From: Stromatinia cepivora
Taxonomy: Eukaryota > Ascomycota > Leotiomycetes > Helotiales > Sclerotiniaceae
Reading direction: 5' to 3'
DNA: 64,000 nucleotides
NCBI GenBank assembly: GCA_014898415.1
Contig: RCTD01000015.1
Span: forward strand, 1-64,000
In this document: one piece after another, positions 24,243 through 35,598 of the stretch
How the letters are laid out: the number at the start of each line of letters is the position of its first letter
Position numbering within the stretch: position 1 is the stretch's first letter
Program-made: the position numbers and the translations under genes
The notes under the pieces: generated by a model
What the model was told of the DNA's origin: nothing
Seen by the model: only the letters and a program-made list of their open reading frames with translations
Database searches by the model: none

Positions 24243-25671
24243 ATGGCGGAAAACATTCGTGATCAGTGGGAGTGTTTCGCGCCTTTTGATGCGGATCCAG
24301 ATATTGCTGGACCTGGAGTAAGTCAATGATATTCCATCACATCTTTTCTAACAGATTTTGAAGGTTATGACAAGTTTTCTAGTCACAGCCTGGGTCACTT
24401 GTTTTGTGGCATGTATTCAATTATATTGCGTTATGTCATCAAGATTCCGTCTTGAACTTCTTTCTTCTGTATCTGGAACCACGGCCGAGCACGTTGGCAA
24501 ATATACAGTCAAGCTCACAAGAGTCTACATATCATCATCTGTTGAACGCAGATTTCCAAAATTCATCAGGGGCTTTCATCTCAGCCTTTATGCCATCCGA
24601 TGTTTGCTTGCTATGTTTCTAAGTCTCTTTCGCAATGCCCAACCACGACTTCAATTATTCTCTCAGATGGCATTGGATCGATTGTGCGACCTCCAGCTTG
24701 TTACAGGAACCGCCATAATCATTGCAGGAATAGCTGAGTTTCATCATATGTCATTCTATCACCAGTCTCTTGTTACCAGTTATTGGCTTCTTACACTCAA
24801 CGCATTTTGGGCTGCTCGAGCGGGATACCTTAACTCGGAACACTACGGGCATGACAGGAGCTTTTATTTCTGGACACGTTGGGTCTTTATACTAATCAGT
24901 GATCTATTGTCCATTTACTATCAAGTCGTCACTACTCTCGAAGCCGCAAACCATTGGGACTCCGAAAAAAGTGGTCATTGTCATCTCTCACACGAACCGT
25001 CACCAACGAATTCGCAATACTTTTGGATTGTGGGTATTTCTTTCGAAGTTGTGTATATGTTATTTTATTCTATGCGACAGATTGCGCAGTCGCTATCTCA
25101 CAAATGGCGATGGTTGAAGGGCTTTTTGGACTTCATCTCAAATACCTCGAATGACTTGTCCAATGAAAGTCAGCAGCGCGCATTGGAATTCTGGACAGCG
25201 GTGGAGTTTTATACCAGCCATTGGCCAATTGCCTTGCAAGTTATATTACATGCTTTAAGAACCATATTTTACATGGTCTGGCATGTATTTTGGCAAATTC
25301 TCGCACTATGGGCATGGGGTGACAACGGATCAGTACTAATAGTTGTTGGATATATTGGATTGGCAGCATGGAATACTTTTGATGTTATCGACACAAAGTT
25401 ATCCAATAAAAGTTTGGTAATTGGAGATGAGTCAACATGGGGGTTCGGGCAGATTCTACCGCTTGGGTTACTCGCTCTGATATGTTTAGATTTACTTGAT
25501 ATCCTCAACAGTAAGTTCCCTTAGTTGCTTTCCCAATGTTATGCAGGCAATTTGACCCAGAATAATTAAATAGAAGCGTATAAGCATCAAAGCACGTTTA
25601 CTGCGCCTGACTCATGGGTTCAGAAAGAGGAGTTGTCGCTGGTGAGCGTGGGAAATGGGAATTCAGTTTGA
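24243..25671 (+). CDS. Fungal multi-pass membrane protein of unknown function
   Basis: I do not recognise a named family, but the N-terminus MAENIRDQWECFAPFDADPDIAGPG followed at once by a hydrophobic segment is a recurrent layout in fungal membrane proteins. Exon 1 is 24243-24317, the intron ends at 24363 (46 bp; a closer AG at 24354 is also in frame), exon 2 runs to 25510, and a canonical GTAAGT there points to a last exon 25574-25671. Together these give about 439 residues. Seven to eight hydrophobic segments are visible, for example VMTSFLVTAWVTCFVACIQL, WVFILISDLLSIYY, VLIVVGYIGLAAWNTF and ILPLGLLALICLDLL. If the last intron is not spliced the protein ends at 25524 after SKFP. Location is membrane; substrate or role cannot be inferred. 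Confidence 0.65.
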
Positions 25672-27398
25672 CCTGATGTCTGGACCTTTAAAGGTATCCA
25701 CTGTAGTTATTACCACTCATACATTTCAACTAGGCGCACCGAATGTACGGACAACTCCATGAGCTATCGGCACTTTAAGGTATTCATGGTAGCATTGAAA
25801 TAACGTGAGGAATTACTGCGCTGCTTTTCAATTTAGATATCATTTTTAGACTCTTTTTTAATATGTTTAACTTCAATATCCGTGATTATTGTTTTTTTTA
25901 GAATCATGGATATCATCCTCAAGGATTCAAAGTGTGGTTTTATGAATACCCATGGCAGGCAGATATGAGTGTGCCATCTCGGCCCTAAATTCACTTACAG
26001 TTATGTTGAAATTGGCGGTTGAGTGATATTATCGTGTCAGTATATTCGGCATCTGCAAGTGACTTGAAGGAGTGTATTGATATAGCATCTTAATATTATT
26101 CACAACCCTAGCCGGGACAAGGACGTCGTATACAAATTCCAGACTCGACAAGAATCTGGTTCTGTATTAGCCAGCACCATTGTTTATTTCATGGGAACCT
26201 TGCTGGTATACAGTCTCTTCTCAGATTATTTTAGCATATACCAGAAAGAAATATTTTAACTGGGACAATGAGGTGATGTAGTAATCTAGATTCAGAACTT
26301 CAATAGTAGTCCTCTCAACCATTTAGGAGGTGTGAGAATGGGACCGTTAAAAACAGAATATGCGAAAGTGTTGAAATACGCCATGGAAAGAAGAAGCAGA
26401 TGGGAGGCTCAACACAAAAGGGATAAATGGAAAGAGAGGAAGGACAAAGTGGAAGCGCGATCCGGATTGGAGGCCCTCGCCCCATGTTGATTCTAGTCGA
26501 TGGATGACAAAAGCGAAAAAGGCCAGAAATTTGACGAATGTACTAGACCTAAAATCAGGCCAGGCGTATTGGGCAAGAGAAGTGAGAGCTCCGAAGACAG
26601 GAGGCTAAAATAGCTTTGAAGTGTTAAGCAAAGCAGCCTGTTAAGCTTGATGAGGAAATTGGAAGGAATAAGGATTTACATAGGTTTTGAGTTTTGATGT
26701 TGTGGCTGGAGGGAAGTAAGATATTGTCCAATCCTGAAGCTAGGTTTGCGGCCTGGGAGTTTCAAAAATCTTGAAAGACAGATTCGACACCTAGAATTTG
26801 CGATATCTTGAGCAATATTTTTCATACTCTCTTTTTCCAAGTTACTTTAATGGTGCATTTGATATTAGATTTATCACAAATGTCGATTATCTAAGTGGAA
26901 TTACACAATAATCCAATATTCAGGGCGAACTGCAGTATTTTATTTCCACAAAAAACACTTTCATCCACTCATTTCTTTTCACCTATACGCAGTATATTGC
27001 TTGTGTCTTAACAATTATTTTGGGAAGGCCTCAGACCTAAAGAGAAGGCCAAGATGAAATCCGTGTAGTGATAAATGAGATAAATTTATTTTTAGGAAGT
27101 ATCCAAGTTAAGCACACACACCAACTTTTATATTCCCAAAGTAAATATTCATATCCAACGCCATGTGGCGATTTGCTGAGACTAAATTCAGACTTCAGGT
27201 AGGTAGCGAAAGCCATGATAGTAACGATCGTCTGGCTGCATTAGGTAGCTGAAATGAAAGGTGGAAAATAAATGCTATAGCTCTTTCACTGTCGACCGGT
27301 AAACAAACGGGAAATTGAACAGTAGAACTGAGCAAATTCTTAAGGTCCTCTGCCACAACAATGTCCTCACTCAAATCTTAAATTCAATAACATAATCG
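25672..27398. other. Long intergenic region
   Basis: No gene supported. A purine-rich stretch near 26330-26600 has short charged frames (e.g. a WKERKDKVEARS-like reading) with stops. It could be an old transposon scrap, but I see no hallmark motif. Confidence 0.5.
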
Positions 27399-29134
27399 TC
27401 AAGCAGCATCAATAGATACTGGGAACAACTCTTTCAAATCTCTCTTCGGCTCAAATGGTTTACCGCCTAAGCTTCCTCCAAGATTACCTGCCTTAACCGA
27501 CGAGAGTTTATGCCACTCCCAATCTCTAGCATTCATGTCATTGCCAGAGTCTTCTCCGTCCTCGATTGGTGATATGAGGGAAGAGGGGTATTCAGGAGGC
27601 GCGAGACGTTTCATGAGAGAATGGCCAGCAGGGCGGGCAAAATAACCAACTACATATCGAGTCGTGAATGCTTGCTCGCCTGGAGCAGAGGTAACACGAT
27701 GCATAGCGGAGCGAAGAATCCCACCAGTCCACTCGACCATTGCATCGCCGAGGTTGATGATACAAGTGGATGGCCGGGGTTTAATGTGAGTCCAAGACGA
27801 CTCAAGATGAGGGTCTAAATGATCGAGTTTAACTAGTTATTACTCGGTTACATAATCAAAGAGAAATGAAGATAGTGTGAGCTTTTGTTCATACCTGCGT
27901 CGTCGTTAAGGATTTGAAGACCTCCGGTTGTACTGAAAAGAAGGGTGAGTGCGGTGATATCGGTGTGTCCCATCATGGCAGTACGACGATCATCAGGCGG
28001 CTGATGATAGTCAGCACACTTTGAGGTACAAGTATGTAGCACAGAATAAAATTAGCAATAAAGGCAGATGGGCCATAGCTCCGGCTACTCTTCGCCAGAA
28101 CAAGTTAATTAAGAGTCTATGCCTGACAGCCTATCAAGCAGTGGCCATGGACGAGCATTGTAACAAAACGTCTAACTCACTTGCGGCTCATACTTCAACA
28201 TCCTCAAAACACTTCCACTTGGTTCTGTCATTGGTTGCAGCTTTGAAAATGTTCCCCCGGGCAATTTCAAATGCTTTTCCAAATGCCCAAGAATGATGTT
28301 TACAACTCCATTGGCCTGTTCGATGTAGTTTCGCAACTGCGGACGAGAACGTTCGATGCACCTGGGGTTAGGAAAGGGCTCAGAAGCTCCAGTTATATCA
28401 TCACGACTAATTCCATAGAGCTCGACTCGGTCTCCTGCTTTGCCAATTTTGTGGTAACCCAAGGGTTTGTAGCTAGATTTAGCGACGACAGCGGTTAATC
28501 AAAGCTCTTTTTGGGCAGCGTGAAACTTTAAGAATGCGAAAAGATTAAATATGAAAAGTTCTGCTACCGGAATAGTGAGATGGGAGGATTGTAAGCGTAT
28601 TGGGTGAGCTCTTCCTTGGGGAGCGCATATAATTCTGCATTTAAATCAAACATTTCTTCAGTGCACTTAAGAAATTTCTCGCCGAAAAGGCATTCGGTAA
28701 AGTCAAGCTGAAAGCTAAAGTGTTGGCAGTCAGCAATCTTCTGTGAAGGAATGTTCGGAGGAAAAATCACAGATTTTCGTTGAATGGGGAGAATGTGATG
28801 AAAGATAAATAATTTTTGCGTGCACAGCATTGCGGTAGCTGAGAGTGCAATATGATAATAATTCATATGGCATATTGATTCATTTTATATGCTAAACCCG
28901 TATCGAACATTGCATCACTCTGAAGTATTCACACGCGGAGACGAGATTGGAAAAGTTATAGAAGGAAAGGGTTGTGGTTGCTCACAAGCCTATGTGACGA
29001 CTCGCTTCGAAAAGAGCGTGAGACTCATATTCATCGTTGGCTGTAAGTTTGGCGAAGGAGAAAACAGGAACCTTTGCGACTGGGATATCGGAGGGAAAAG
29101 GTGGGCATTTAGAAAAGTAGGCAGGGGTAGGCAT
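27399..29134 (-). CDS. 2-oxoglutarate/Fe(II)-dependent dioxygenase (isopenicillin-N-synthase-like fold)
   Basis: A cytosolic oxygenase of the DIOX_N plus 2OG-FeII_Oxy type, using Fe(II), O2 and 2-oxoglutarate to hydroxylate, desaturate or demethylate a small molecule. Five exons are read on the minus strand: 29134-28986, 28714-28568, 28472-28181, 28018-27895 and 27814-27399, giving 375 residues. The N-terminal part VPVFSFAKL...LFEASRHIGFFQLDF matches DIOX_N across the first splice. The iron ligands are H214 and D216 (MMGHTDITALT) and H276 (SAMHRV); R290 (TTRYVVGYF) would bind 2-oxoglutarate. All are present, so it should be active. The first intron is unusually long (271 bp) while the rest are about 80-160 bp. 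Substrate unknown; no biosynthetic neighbours adjoin it. Confidence 0.85.
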
Positions 29135-30807
29135 TTTGGGACGATTGACGTTACAATCGAATTGAACACAGGCCGAAAAATGTGACACAGTGACTCAAAT
29201 GACACATTATATGTGATAATGGCACTCTTTGAAGTTTGTATTTCTTAGTTAAGTTTTCCGAGTAGGGGAAGGTAGATTTGCGTGATATAGCTCAATTTAT
29301 ATAGGGTTTGGTTTTATTGAATCTTCCTCAGATAATAAAGGAGATGCAGTTTCTTTCAGTGGTACTGTGAGGGATGAAGTCCACAATACTTATTCTCGAT
29401 TTCTACATCGTGGCTATCCAACGATATAACTCTTGGATATTCAGCCATGAATCAGTGTTTGACGAAATCAGCCTTTGGTGGTAGTAGCGCTTGCTTGACA
29501 GGCTTTCTGATCTAGGTCTCTTTCAACCCGGGGTCCCTTTCATAACCCAGCCAAGCCTCTTTCATGGTGAATCTTTTCCCGAGACTATTCTTCTCAAGTC
29601 CCTCTCACAGCAGATATTAGGCACCATAAAAGGGCATAACTCAGGTCGCAGACCACTTTTCTGAATCTGGGTAGGTCTAACTACGTGATAAAACATCAGG
29701 TACAACCTTTCCATACATTCTACGCGTCTTCTACTGAAGAATATTATTGATCGTTGAAATTCTTTAATTCCCGAATCTCTTTCACAATCAATGGTCTTTC
29801 ACTAATACTGACTAATTTCTGTGGCTGGCCCAATCGGATGGATCCCGAGGAATCACATTGCTTTTTACATTTGTGACATGACGGGTTAGTCGCACACACA
29901 AAAGATGTATAAGCCAACGGAAACAAAGCTTGTACAACTTGTCGAGGTTACAAAAGCAACTAAGCTATTCAAATTTCCTGGAATGTTAATTAAGAACATC
30001 ATTCAACTGTTATCAAGAACAGAGACCCAGATGTAGGAATAATAAAAGGATTTCCTAAGCTTTGTTTTTTGAAGACACGCTATAGGCAGGGTAATTTAGA
30101 CGCCAAGGTGGAGCTAGGTGTGGATGACCCCCGTGGCTTTGAAGCTGTTCATCCACAGGGATCTTACCGCTCCAATGATTCTCGATAGATGATGGCACGC
30201 ATTGGAAGTTACTAAAGCCCGAGACAAACCCCGAGAGGGTTGTTGATCATAATCAGGAAACGGAAATGTATCTTCTTGCTTTTCTTGCTAATATTGCGGA
30301 ACCACCACAGTCAATTGGGCGTCTATACTATCAATGCTCGTTATGGGACGCAACTTTAGCGGCGCCATATTGAACTGGGCAGTGAAAAGTCTGGAATGTA
30401 CTTGGGTACGTGTGGTACAGCGAGATGGATGTGGAGTCGAATAAAGAAATGAGTGAGCCAGAGCGATGAGAAGTTGACAGGAAAGATATAGTAGATAGTT
30501 GTTCTCCACCAGCATGAATGTAGTCCAACGGAACCTCGCTCAAAAGCCACAAGTAACTATCAGAACAGATATGCATACACTCTTGAAGGCACATGCTGCA
30601 GCCGTGTAGAAATCCTTTGCCACTGATCAACTTCGAGCCCCTCGAACTTTCGAAGGATGTTCCTCAAATAGAGCACAATACTCCAAAGTCGGGAAAGTTG
30701 CTCTTCTTGTCATAAAGTCATTTATTCAGTGCCGTTATATAAACCCAGGGTATCTTAAGAACTCCCGACAACTCCCAATCTAATATCACTAGGTGATCGT
30801 AACATAT
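29135..30807. other. Long intergenic region
   Basis: Nothing I can support as a gene. Minus-strand frames at 30288-30630 overlap each other in three phases, which argues against coding. Confidence 0.55.
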
Positions 30808-32254
30808 TTACCGCAATTCCGGCTCGGACATGAATCCAGGTTCACTCAAACCACTTAAGTCTGGCATTTTAAGTCCACCCACTCTAGCATGTGTAAAATC
30901 CTTCCAGAACTGATCATCATCACCACTTGCATCTCCGCGCTTGAGATCATCGTCGGGTCCTCTGAAGTCGTTTGGATCGATTGAAGAGCAAGAGTCCTCA
31001 TCCTTTTCATCGAAATGTGATGGAGGGGGAGATTCATGTCGTTCGTCGTGAGAATAAATTTTGAGTCCACGAACATGTGTATCCTTTCCATTCTGATGGT
31101 TCTCCAACACCTTGACTTGTATAATGAATGCGCGAAGTGTCTTGCCATCCGAACCTCCTCCTACATGATCAAGATTAACATCGATCCAGCCCTTGGGTTG
31201 AACGAATGAAAGTTCAGAGAATGGAATCAGGTCATGGTAGCCTGTGCCTCCAAGCAATTGAATACGTGTCGGGGTATAAGACTCATCGGCTTCGAAATCC
31301 AGAAAGATACGAATGGCACGGATCTTTGCGAATTTGGCAAAGTGGATATTCAGATAGTGGGGCTGAGGTCCATCAGATCTGCCAGCAGAACATGTTAGTG
31401 GGTGTGCCATAACTTCGTGCGCAATAGAGAAGAGATGGTGAGGTTAAGAAGATGATAAATTCCTTACTGCCAAAACAGATTGGTATCGTCGTCCCTGAGC
31501 GCAAGAACACCGCAACCGGGTTTACTACTAGAAACAGTCCAGCTGGCCAAATTCCCAATCTCCTTCAAACCGAGCGCGGCAGGGTCGAATGGTTGCGTAT
31601 TGTCCATAGCGACTAGATGAGAAGAAAGTTAGAGGGATGATATAAAGTGGATGGCGAAGTACATGTATCTTGGAATAGGAAATCAAATACAATCAAGCTG
31701 CGGTGCTGTAACGTGTACTGGTAGTTCACCAGGCACGAGTTGACCAATTGGAGTGAAAGAAGTTCGAGCAGACATTTTTGAAGGGAAGATGAAGATTGTG
31801 ACTGTGATATTGGTTGTGATTGTGGTCGTCCTTTCTTTATGTACTTGTGTTGGTGATGTGTGAAAAGATTGAGAGTAGGAGCGATAAATAAATATTGAAA
31901 CAAACCTTCAACTGGGACTTCTTCCAAGCCCATATCCTCACCCTCATCCTCATTCACATTCTCCATTTCTCCAAGCACATCATCACCTTCGGATTCATCT
32001 TCCCCTTCCCCTTCCCCTTCCCCTTCCCATTCCTCCCCCTCTTCCTCTTCCTCTTCCCCTTCCTCTTCTGCCTCACTTAAAACTCCTGCGCCGGTCGAAT
32101 CAAATTCATCTTGTGCATCTCCACCTAATGAAAGAGGTCCTGGGACTGGAGTAACATTATTTTGATCAATTGGACGAATACCCCGCCGCCTGCTGGTATT
32201 ATCGATTCCAAAGTGTTCTTGATAGTTGACAGTAGGAGTATGTGATGGAGGCAT
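30808..32254 (-). CDS. APC10: Anaphase-promoting complex subunit 10 (Apc10/Doc1)
   Basis: Apc10/Doc1 is the DOC-domain subunit of the APC/C ubiquitin ligase; with Cdc20/Cdh1 it forms the degron receptor for D-box substrates in the nucleus. Three exons are read: 32254-31906, 31612-31468 and 31378-30808, giving 354 residues. The DOC domain starts in exon 2 (GLKEIGNLASWTVSSSKPGC, then DDDTNLFWQ) and continues across the splice into SDGPQPHYLNIHF, IRIFLDFEADESYTPTRIQL, GWIDV and FIIQVKVLENHQNGKDTHVR, all classic Doc1 segments. The N-terminal 116 residues are a low-complexity acidic extension (runs of E and G), absent from short animal Apc10. Intron 1 is long (293 bp). An internal ATG at the start of exon 2 (MDNTQPFD) could give a short, canonical-size form. 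The tail ending in SEPELR lacks an obvious IR motif. Confidence 0.93.
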
Positions 32255-33601
32255 TATTATGAGTTTGGTGGAGTGAGCTATTAATATTAATTTATGGTTA
32301 TGTTTATTGATTTTTGACCTCCCTTAACCAAGGTTACCAGTTATGAATTAATATATTTTGCATATTTTATTTCTATACCGCCTACCATTTTTGGACATTT
32401 TGGACACCGCCTTCACCATCTTCATAACTGGGTAATTGAGTCTGTCACGTGTCTATTCTACCCCTCCATCGAAGGACACCCAACATTCATCACCTTGGGG
32501 CATCAATCAACCCTCCAATTCGAGTTGCTCTCCATCCAACCATCCAATTCAAACATCACCAACAGCCCGAGTCCAGTCCAGTCCAGTCCAGGTTGCATTC
32601 TATCACTCTATCTCTCCATCTAACCATTCATCCATCTCTCCATTCACTAGTAGGTTCAGTTCAATAGCTCTTGGGGGTTTTGGCAATCTTATAAGAACAT
32701 TTAAAACCTGCATCCACCAGCCTTCCACTGCCTCCACGGAAAGCGGAATACCCGATTTACCTTCTCAGTATTGAGCTCAGTATTGAGAATATCATCACAT
32801 TCCTAGTTCCGCTGCATTTCATCAAGACCTTCGAATTGCATTAAGCTCCAGAATCAGGAGCACTGTAACTCTTGTTTCTGCAAAAGGTCGATATGCACAA
32901 TACCGACCAAGAAATTCATATTGACCTCACTCAGTACAGCCTCAATATCTAACTCTGCATTCACACGACTTCTGTGGCTTTTGTTAAGTACGATGGGATT
33001 GCGGTGGACATCTCTTGTGTCACCAACACTGGTTAATGGTCATACTTTCTCCTATCACATCCTACTTACATCTAAGCACTTTGAGCTGCCACCACATTAG
33101 AGCGACTTGAGACACCATTATACCTTCAAAGATCTATATCTTCAAAGCTCATGATCCAGTACGAGTATTTACATAACTTCGATGCATCCGGAGATATATT
33201 CATCTCCACTCAAATGCCGGAGCCAAGAACGCTGTGTTGCCTCCATCGATTCCGGTAAACAACGTTCATAACCTCACTATATATTGATCACGTCCTTAAT
33301 CAGTATAGAAAGAACTTACATCGTACAGTTCGATTTGACCAGGTTTTATTAACAGACCAAAGAGGCAGCGATCATAGTATCCGAACAAATCCCGCTAGGT
33401 ACTCCCTTTAACCGATTGTTAATTGGTTGGAGAAGTGGAAATATACCAAGTAAACTTTCAACTACCGGTGAAGTCGGGGGGGGGGGGGGGGTTAGGGATC
33501 GGATCTTTTGAAATGACATTGAAGTTCAGATGAAAAAAAAAATTAAAGAAATAGATTATTGATGTTTGTCAATGCATTTGAGTAATGTCATCTAGTAGTT
33601 G
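32255..33601. other. Intergenic region with CT-rich leader-like sequence and a G16 run
   Basis: 32440-32660 is pyrimidine-rich with CCAT/CAAC repeats; its overlapping open frames in two phases look like a promoter or leader rather than a gene. A run of 16 G lies at 33476-33491. No other gene is supported. Confidence 0.55.
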
Positions 33602-34174
33602 GTATGTATATGTACCGGTAAGTCCTTCTTCTACGTGCTATTTACAAAAAAAAAAATTCATTTCATTTACTTATTCATTCTCCTTTCATCAATATTACCC
33701 CTCATCCCCATATCCACAAAACCCCACACCGTGGTGAGGACTTTATTCTGTAATATACAGAAAACCATTGTTTCCTATTTTGAGTAATTGCATCGAGACT
33801 CAATTGATGATATGCATAACATAGTACCGTGTCTAAAAAAGTAGGTAGTCAAAATCAAACATCTTTCATTATATCCCTCCGCTCTTTCATACCTCTATCT
33901 CTTACAATAGCACTCGCATTCTCTCTCCATATACCATACTAACGCCACCCTCAGATTCAAAGCCCGTCGAGCCCATGCCAAAGAACTCCGTATGCGAGAA
34001 GATGAATTAAAAATATCCTATCGAAATATGAAAGCCGTAGACGAGCTGTTTAAAAACACCCAAAGCCAGACATACCGCACCCATACAGAACAAAACACAT
34101 ATGCCGACAAGACACGAGAATTGGGAGCTTCGACACCACAGGCTGTGGTAATTAGACGGCCGGGTGATTTTTAA
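33602..34174 (+). CDS. Small conserved-looking hypothetical protein (partly resolved)
   Basis: The clear coding part is the last exon, from about 33956 to 34174. It encodes FKARRAHAKELRMREDELKI, then a basic/charged helix with NMKAVDELFKNTQSQ, ending VVIRRPGDF. It is preceded by CCTCAG (acceptor). A short upstream exon with ATGTATATGTACCG before a perfect GTAAGT (33617) joins it in frame (MYMYRFKARR). A further upstream exon is possible because the upstream frame reads CHLVVGMYMYR. A hydrophobic start followed by a positively charged helix recalls small mitochondrial inner-membrane proteins, but I cannot name it. The 339-bp intron would be long. Confidence 0.45.
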
Positions 34175-34607
34175 GATACTTCGTTGAGAAATTGGGATTG
34201 CAATGTGGTCATGGCCATCCGAGGTTGATTTATTGAATATAGGATTGGCTAGAGAAGGGAGGAGGAGGACGGCCATTCAACTTCATGGATTGAAAACTAA
34301 GAGTTCAACAATGTCGAATGTTGATTCTATCGCGGATTGTCGGGACAGTCAGTCCATGTGAGAAGGAGTCAAGTCAGATTTATGGTTACGTTCTATAGAG
34401 GTCATACAATGGACATATAGACAGCATTGTGCTCCCTCAGCATTAGGTTTGGAGTTTATTGTCGTTGCAGCGATAGGTTTCTGGAGCATATCTCGGAGCA
34501 TAGCATACAATCGCTGCATCTGTATATTGGGAATGGGTTTATATCACTATTGTTCTTCAAGAATTATCTTTTCGAATGTGGTTGAGTGAAGAGGATATGT
34601 CATGCTG

Positions 34608-34760
34608 TGTCCAATGGTTCGGACCGCAGTCCGATTGTGATCTTTCAAGCTTTGAATCTTTGAAAATGCTTTAATTATTTCAATTAATTGATTAATTATC
34701 GAAATGATCTCAATGTGCAAGATTCTTTTATTGTTGGACTGCAGTCTGGACTATTGGACA
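34608..34760. mobile_element. Inverted-repeat element with ends TGTCCAATRGTYCRGAC
   Basis: The left end TGTCCAATGGTTCGGACCGC is mirrored on the right (the reverse complement of 34741-34760 starts TGTCCAATAGTCCAGACTGC). About 20 of 25 bp match, then AT-rich spacer; total about 153 bp. Similar ends occur near 39885 and at 60808-61034, so it looks like a dispersed MITE family. Confidence 0.45.
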
Positions 34761-35146
34761 CATTGGGGCCCAAGTGAATGGAGGGGGCCGACTTTGCAAT
34801 TTATATGAGATGAGCGATCACTTTCCTAGTCTACAAGTGTTAAACCCAAGCGTGTAGAGTAGTCGCGTTTATACTCCATATTATATTTATTGCTGAGCAG
34901 CATGATAGACAGAAGTAAGCTGCCAGCAGCTATGTCTATGTCCTTTTCTTTGCTTCTAATGATGCACTTGGTATCCGGCGAGTACTTGATATTTCCTCAA
35001 GCCATCGGCATTGTGCAAAGATTCCCATCTGATATATAACGCCACACAACGCATTTTAATCATTGGTCTCCAAATAAGACCCTTTCTTCTCCATGGCATT
35101 ACCGATCACACCCCAATCGACCTTCCCATGTGACAAATGCAGCACT

Positions 35147-35598
35147 TCAAACAGCACACATCCAAAGGTGATTCTCGCTCATCACGCCCTTCATCTCCGC
35201 TTTCTCCACCATTCCCAACATCACCCCATCCTGCACTTGCTGCTGCCTTACCCTTTCCATATCTCTACTCTTAATCTCCATCAATAACTCGCTTTGATAT
35301 TGCCATCTCAAAACATTCCACTGTGCTGGTACGTTCTTGGGAATTTTTTGTCTTTCAAAATTGCGGGCTTGCTGCATAGATGCTTGATTAGTCTAGTCCT
35401 CTTCTTTACTCTCATCCCGAATTTCTGTGTCCCTTTCCACTTCAGTTGAACCCATCTAGAAGCAAGTGGAAAGGAGAGGGGCATTGGAAAGTGTGAAACT
35501 AACTTCAGTTCTTCCTCGTTGGCCCAATGATTTGTGAACCTCCCAAGTGAGAACCTGGCGAGCTTTGCGATTTGGGGAGTGAAAGGATTCACAACCAT
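35147..35598 (-). CDS. Small hypothetical protein, three exons
   Basis: Unrecognised. The reading is 35598-35504, 35455-35410 and 35371-35147, giving 121 residues starting MVVNPFTPQIAKLARFSLGR. Both introns have good signals (GTTAGT...CTTCTAG; GTAAAG...CTAATC...ATGCAG) and keep one frame through FTNHWANEEELKWVQLKWKG and QARNFERQKIPKNVPAQWNV. The product is basic and rich in W, Q and R with no membrane segment, and ends with a helical MEIKSRDMERVRQQQVQDGV. Size and composition would suit a small mitochondrial or ribosome-associated protein; this is inference. The ~350 bp upstream contain no competing gene. Confidence 0.5.

Noticed and set aside
25672..27398. Non-LTR retrotransposon remnant near 26330-26600
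   Set aside because: Charged reading frames are suggestive but no endonuclease, RT or RNase H motif could be read.
32436..32774. Plus-strand frames rich in Ser, His and Pro upstream of 33.6 kb
   Set aside because: Low-complexity pyrimidine-rich DNA open in two phases; better explained as promoter or leader sequence.
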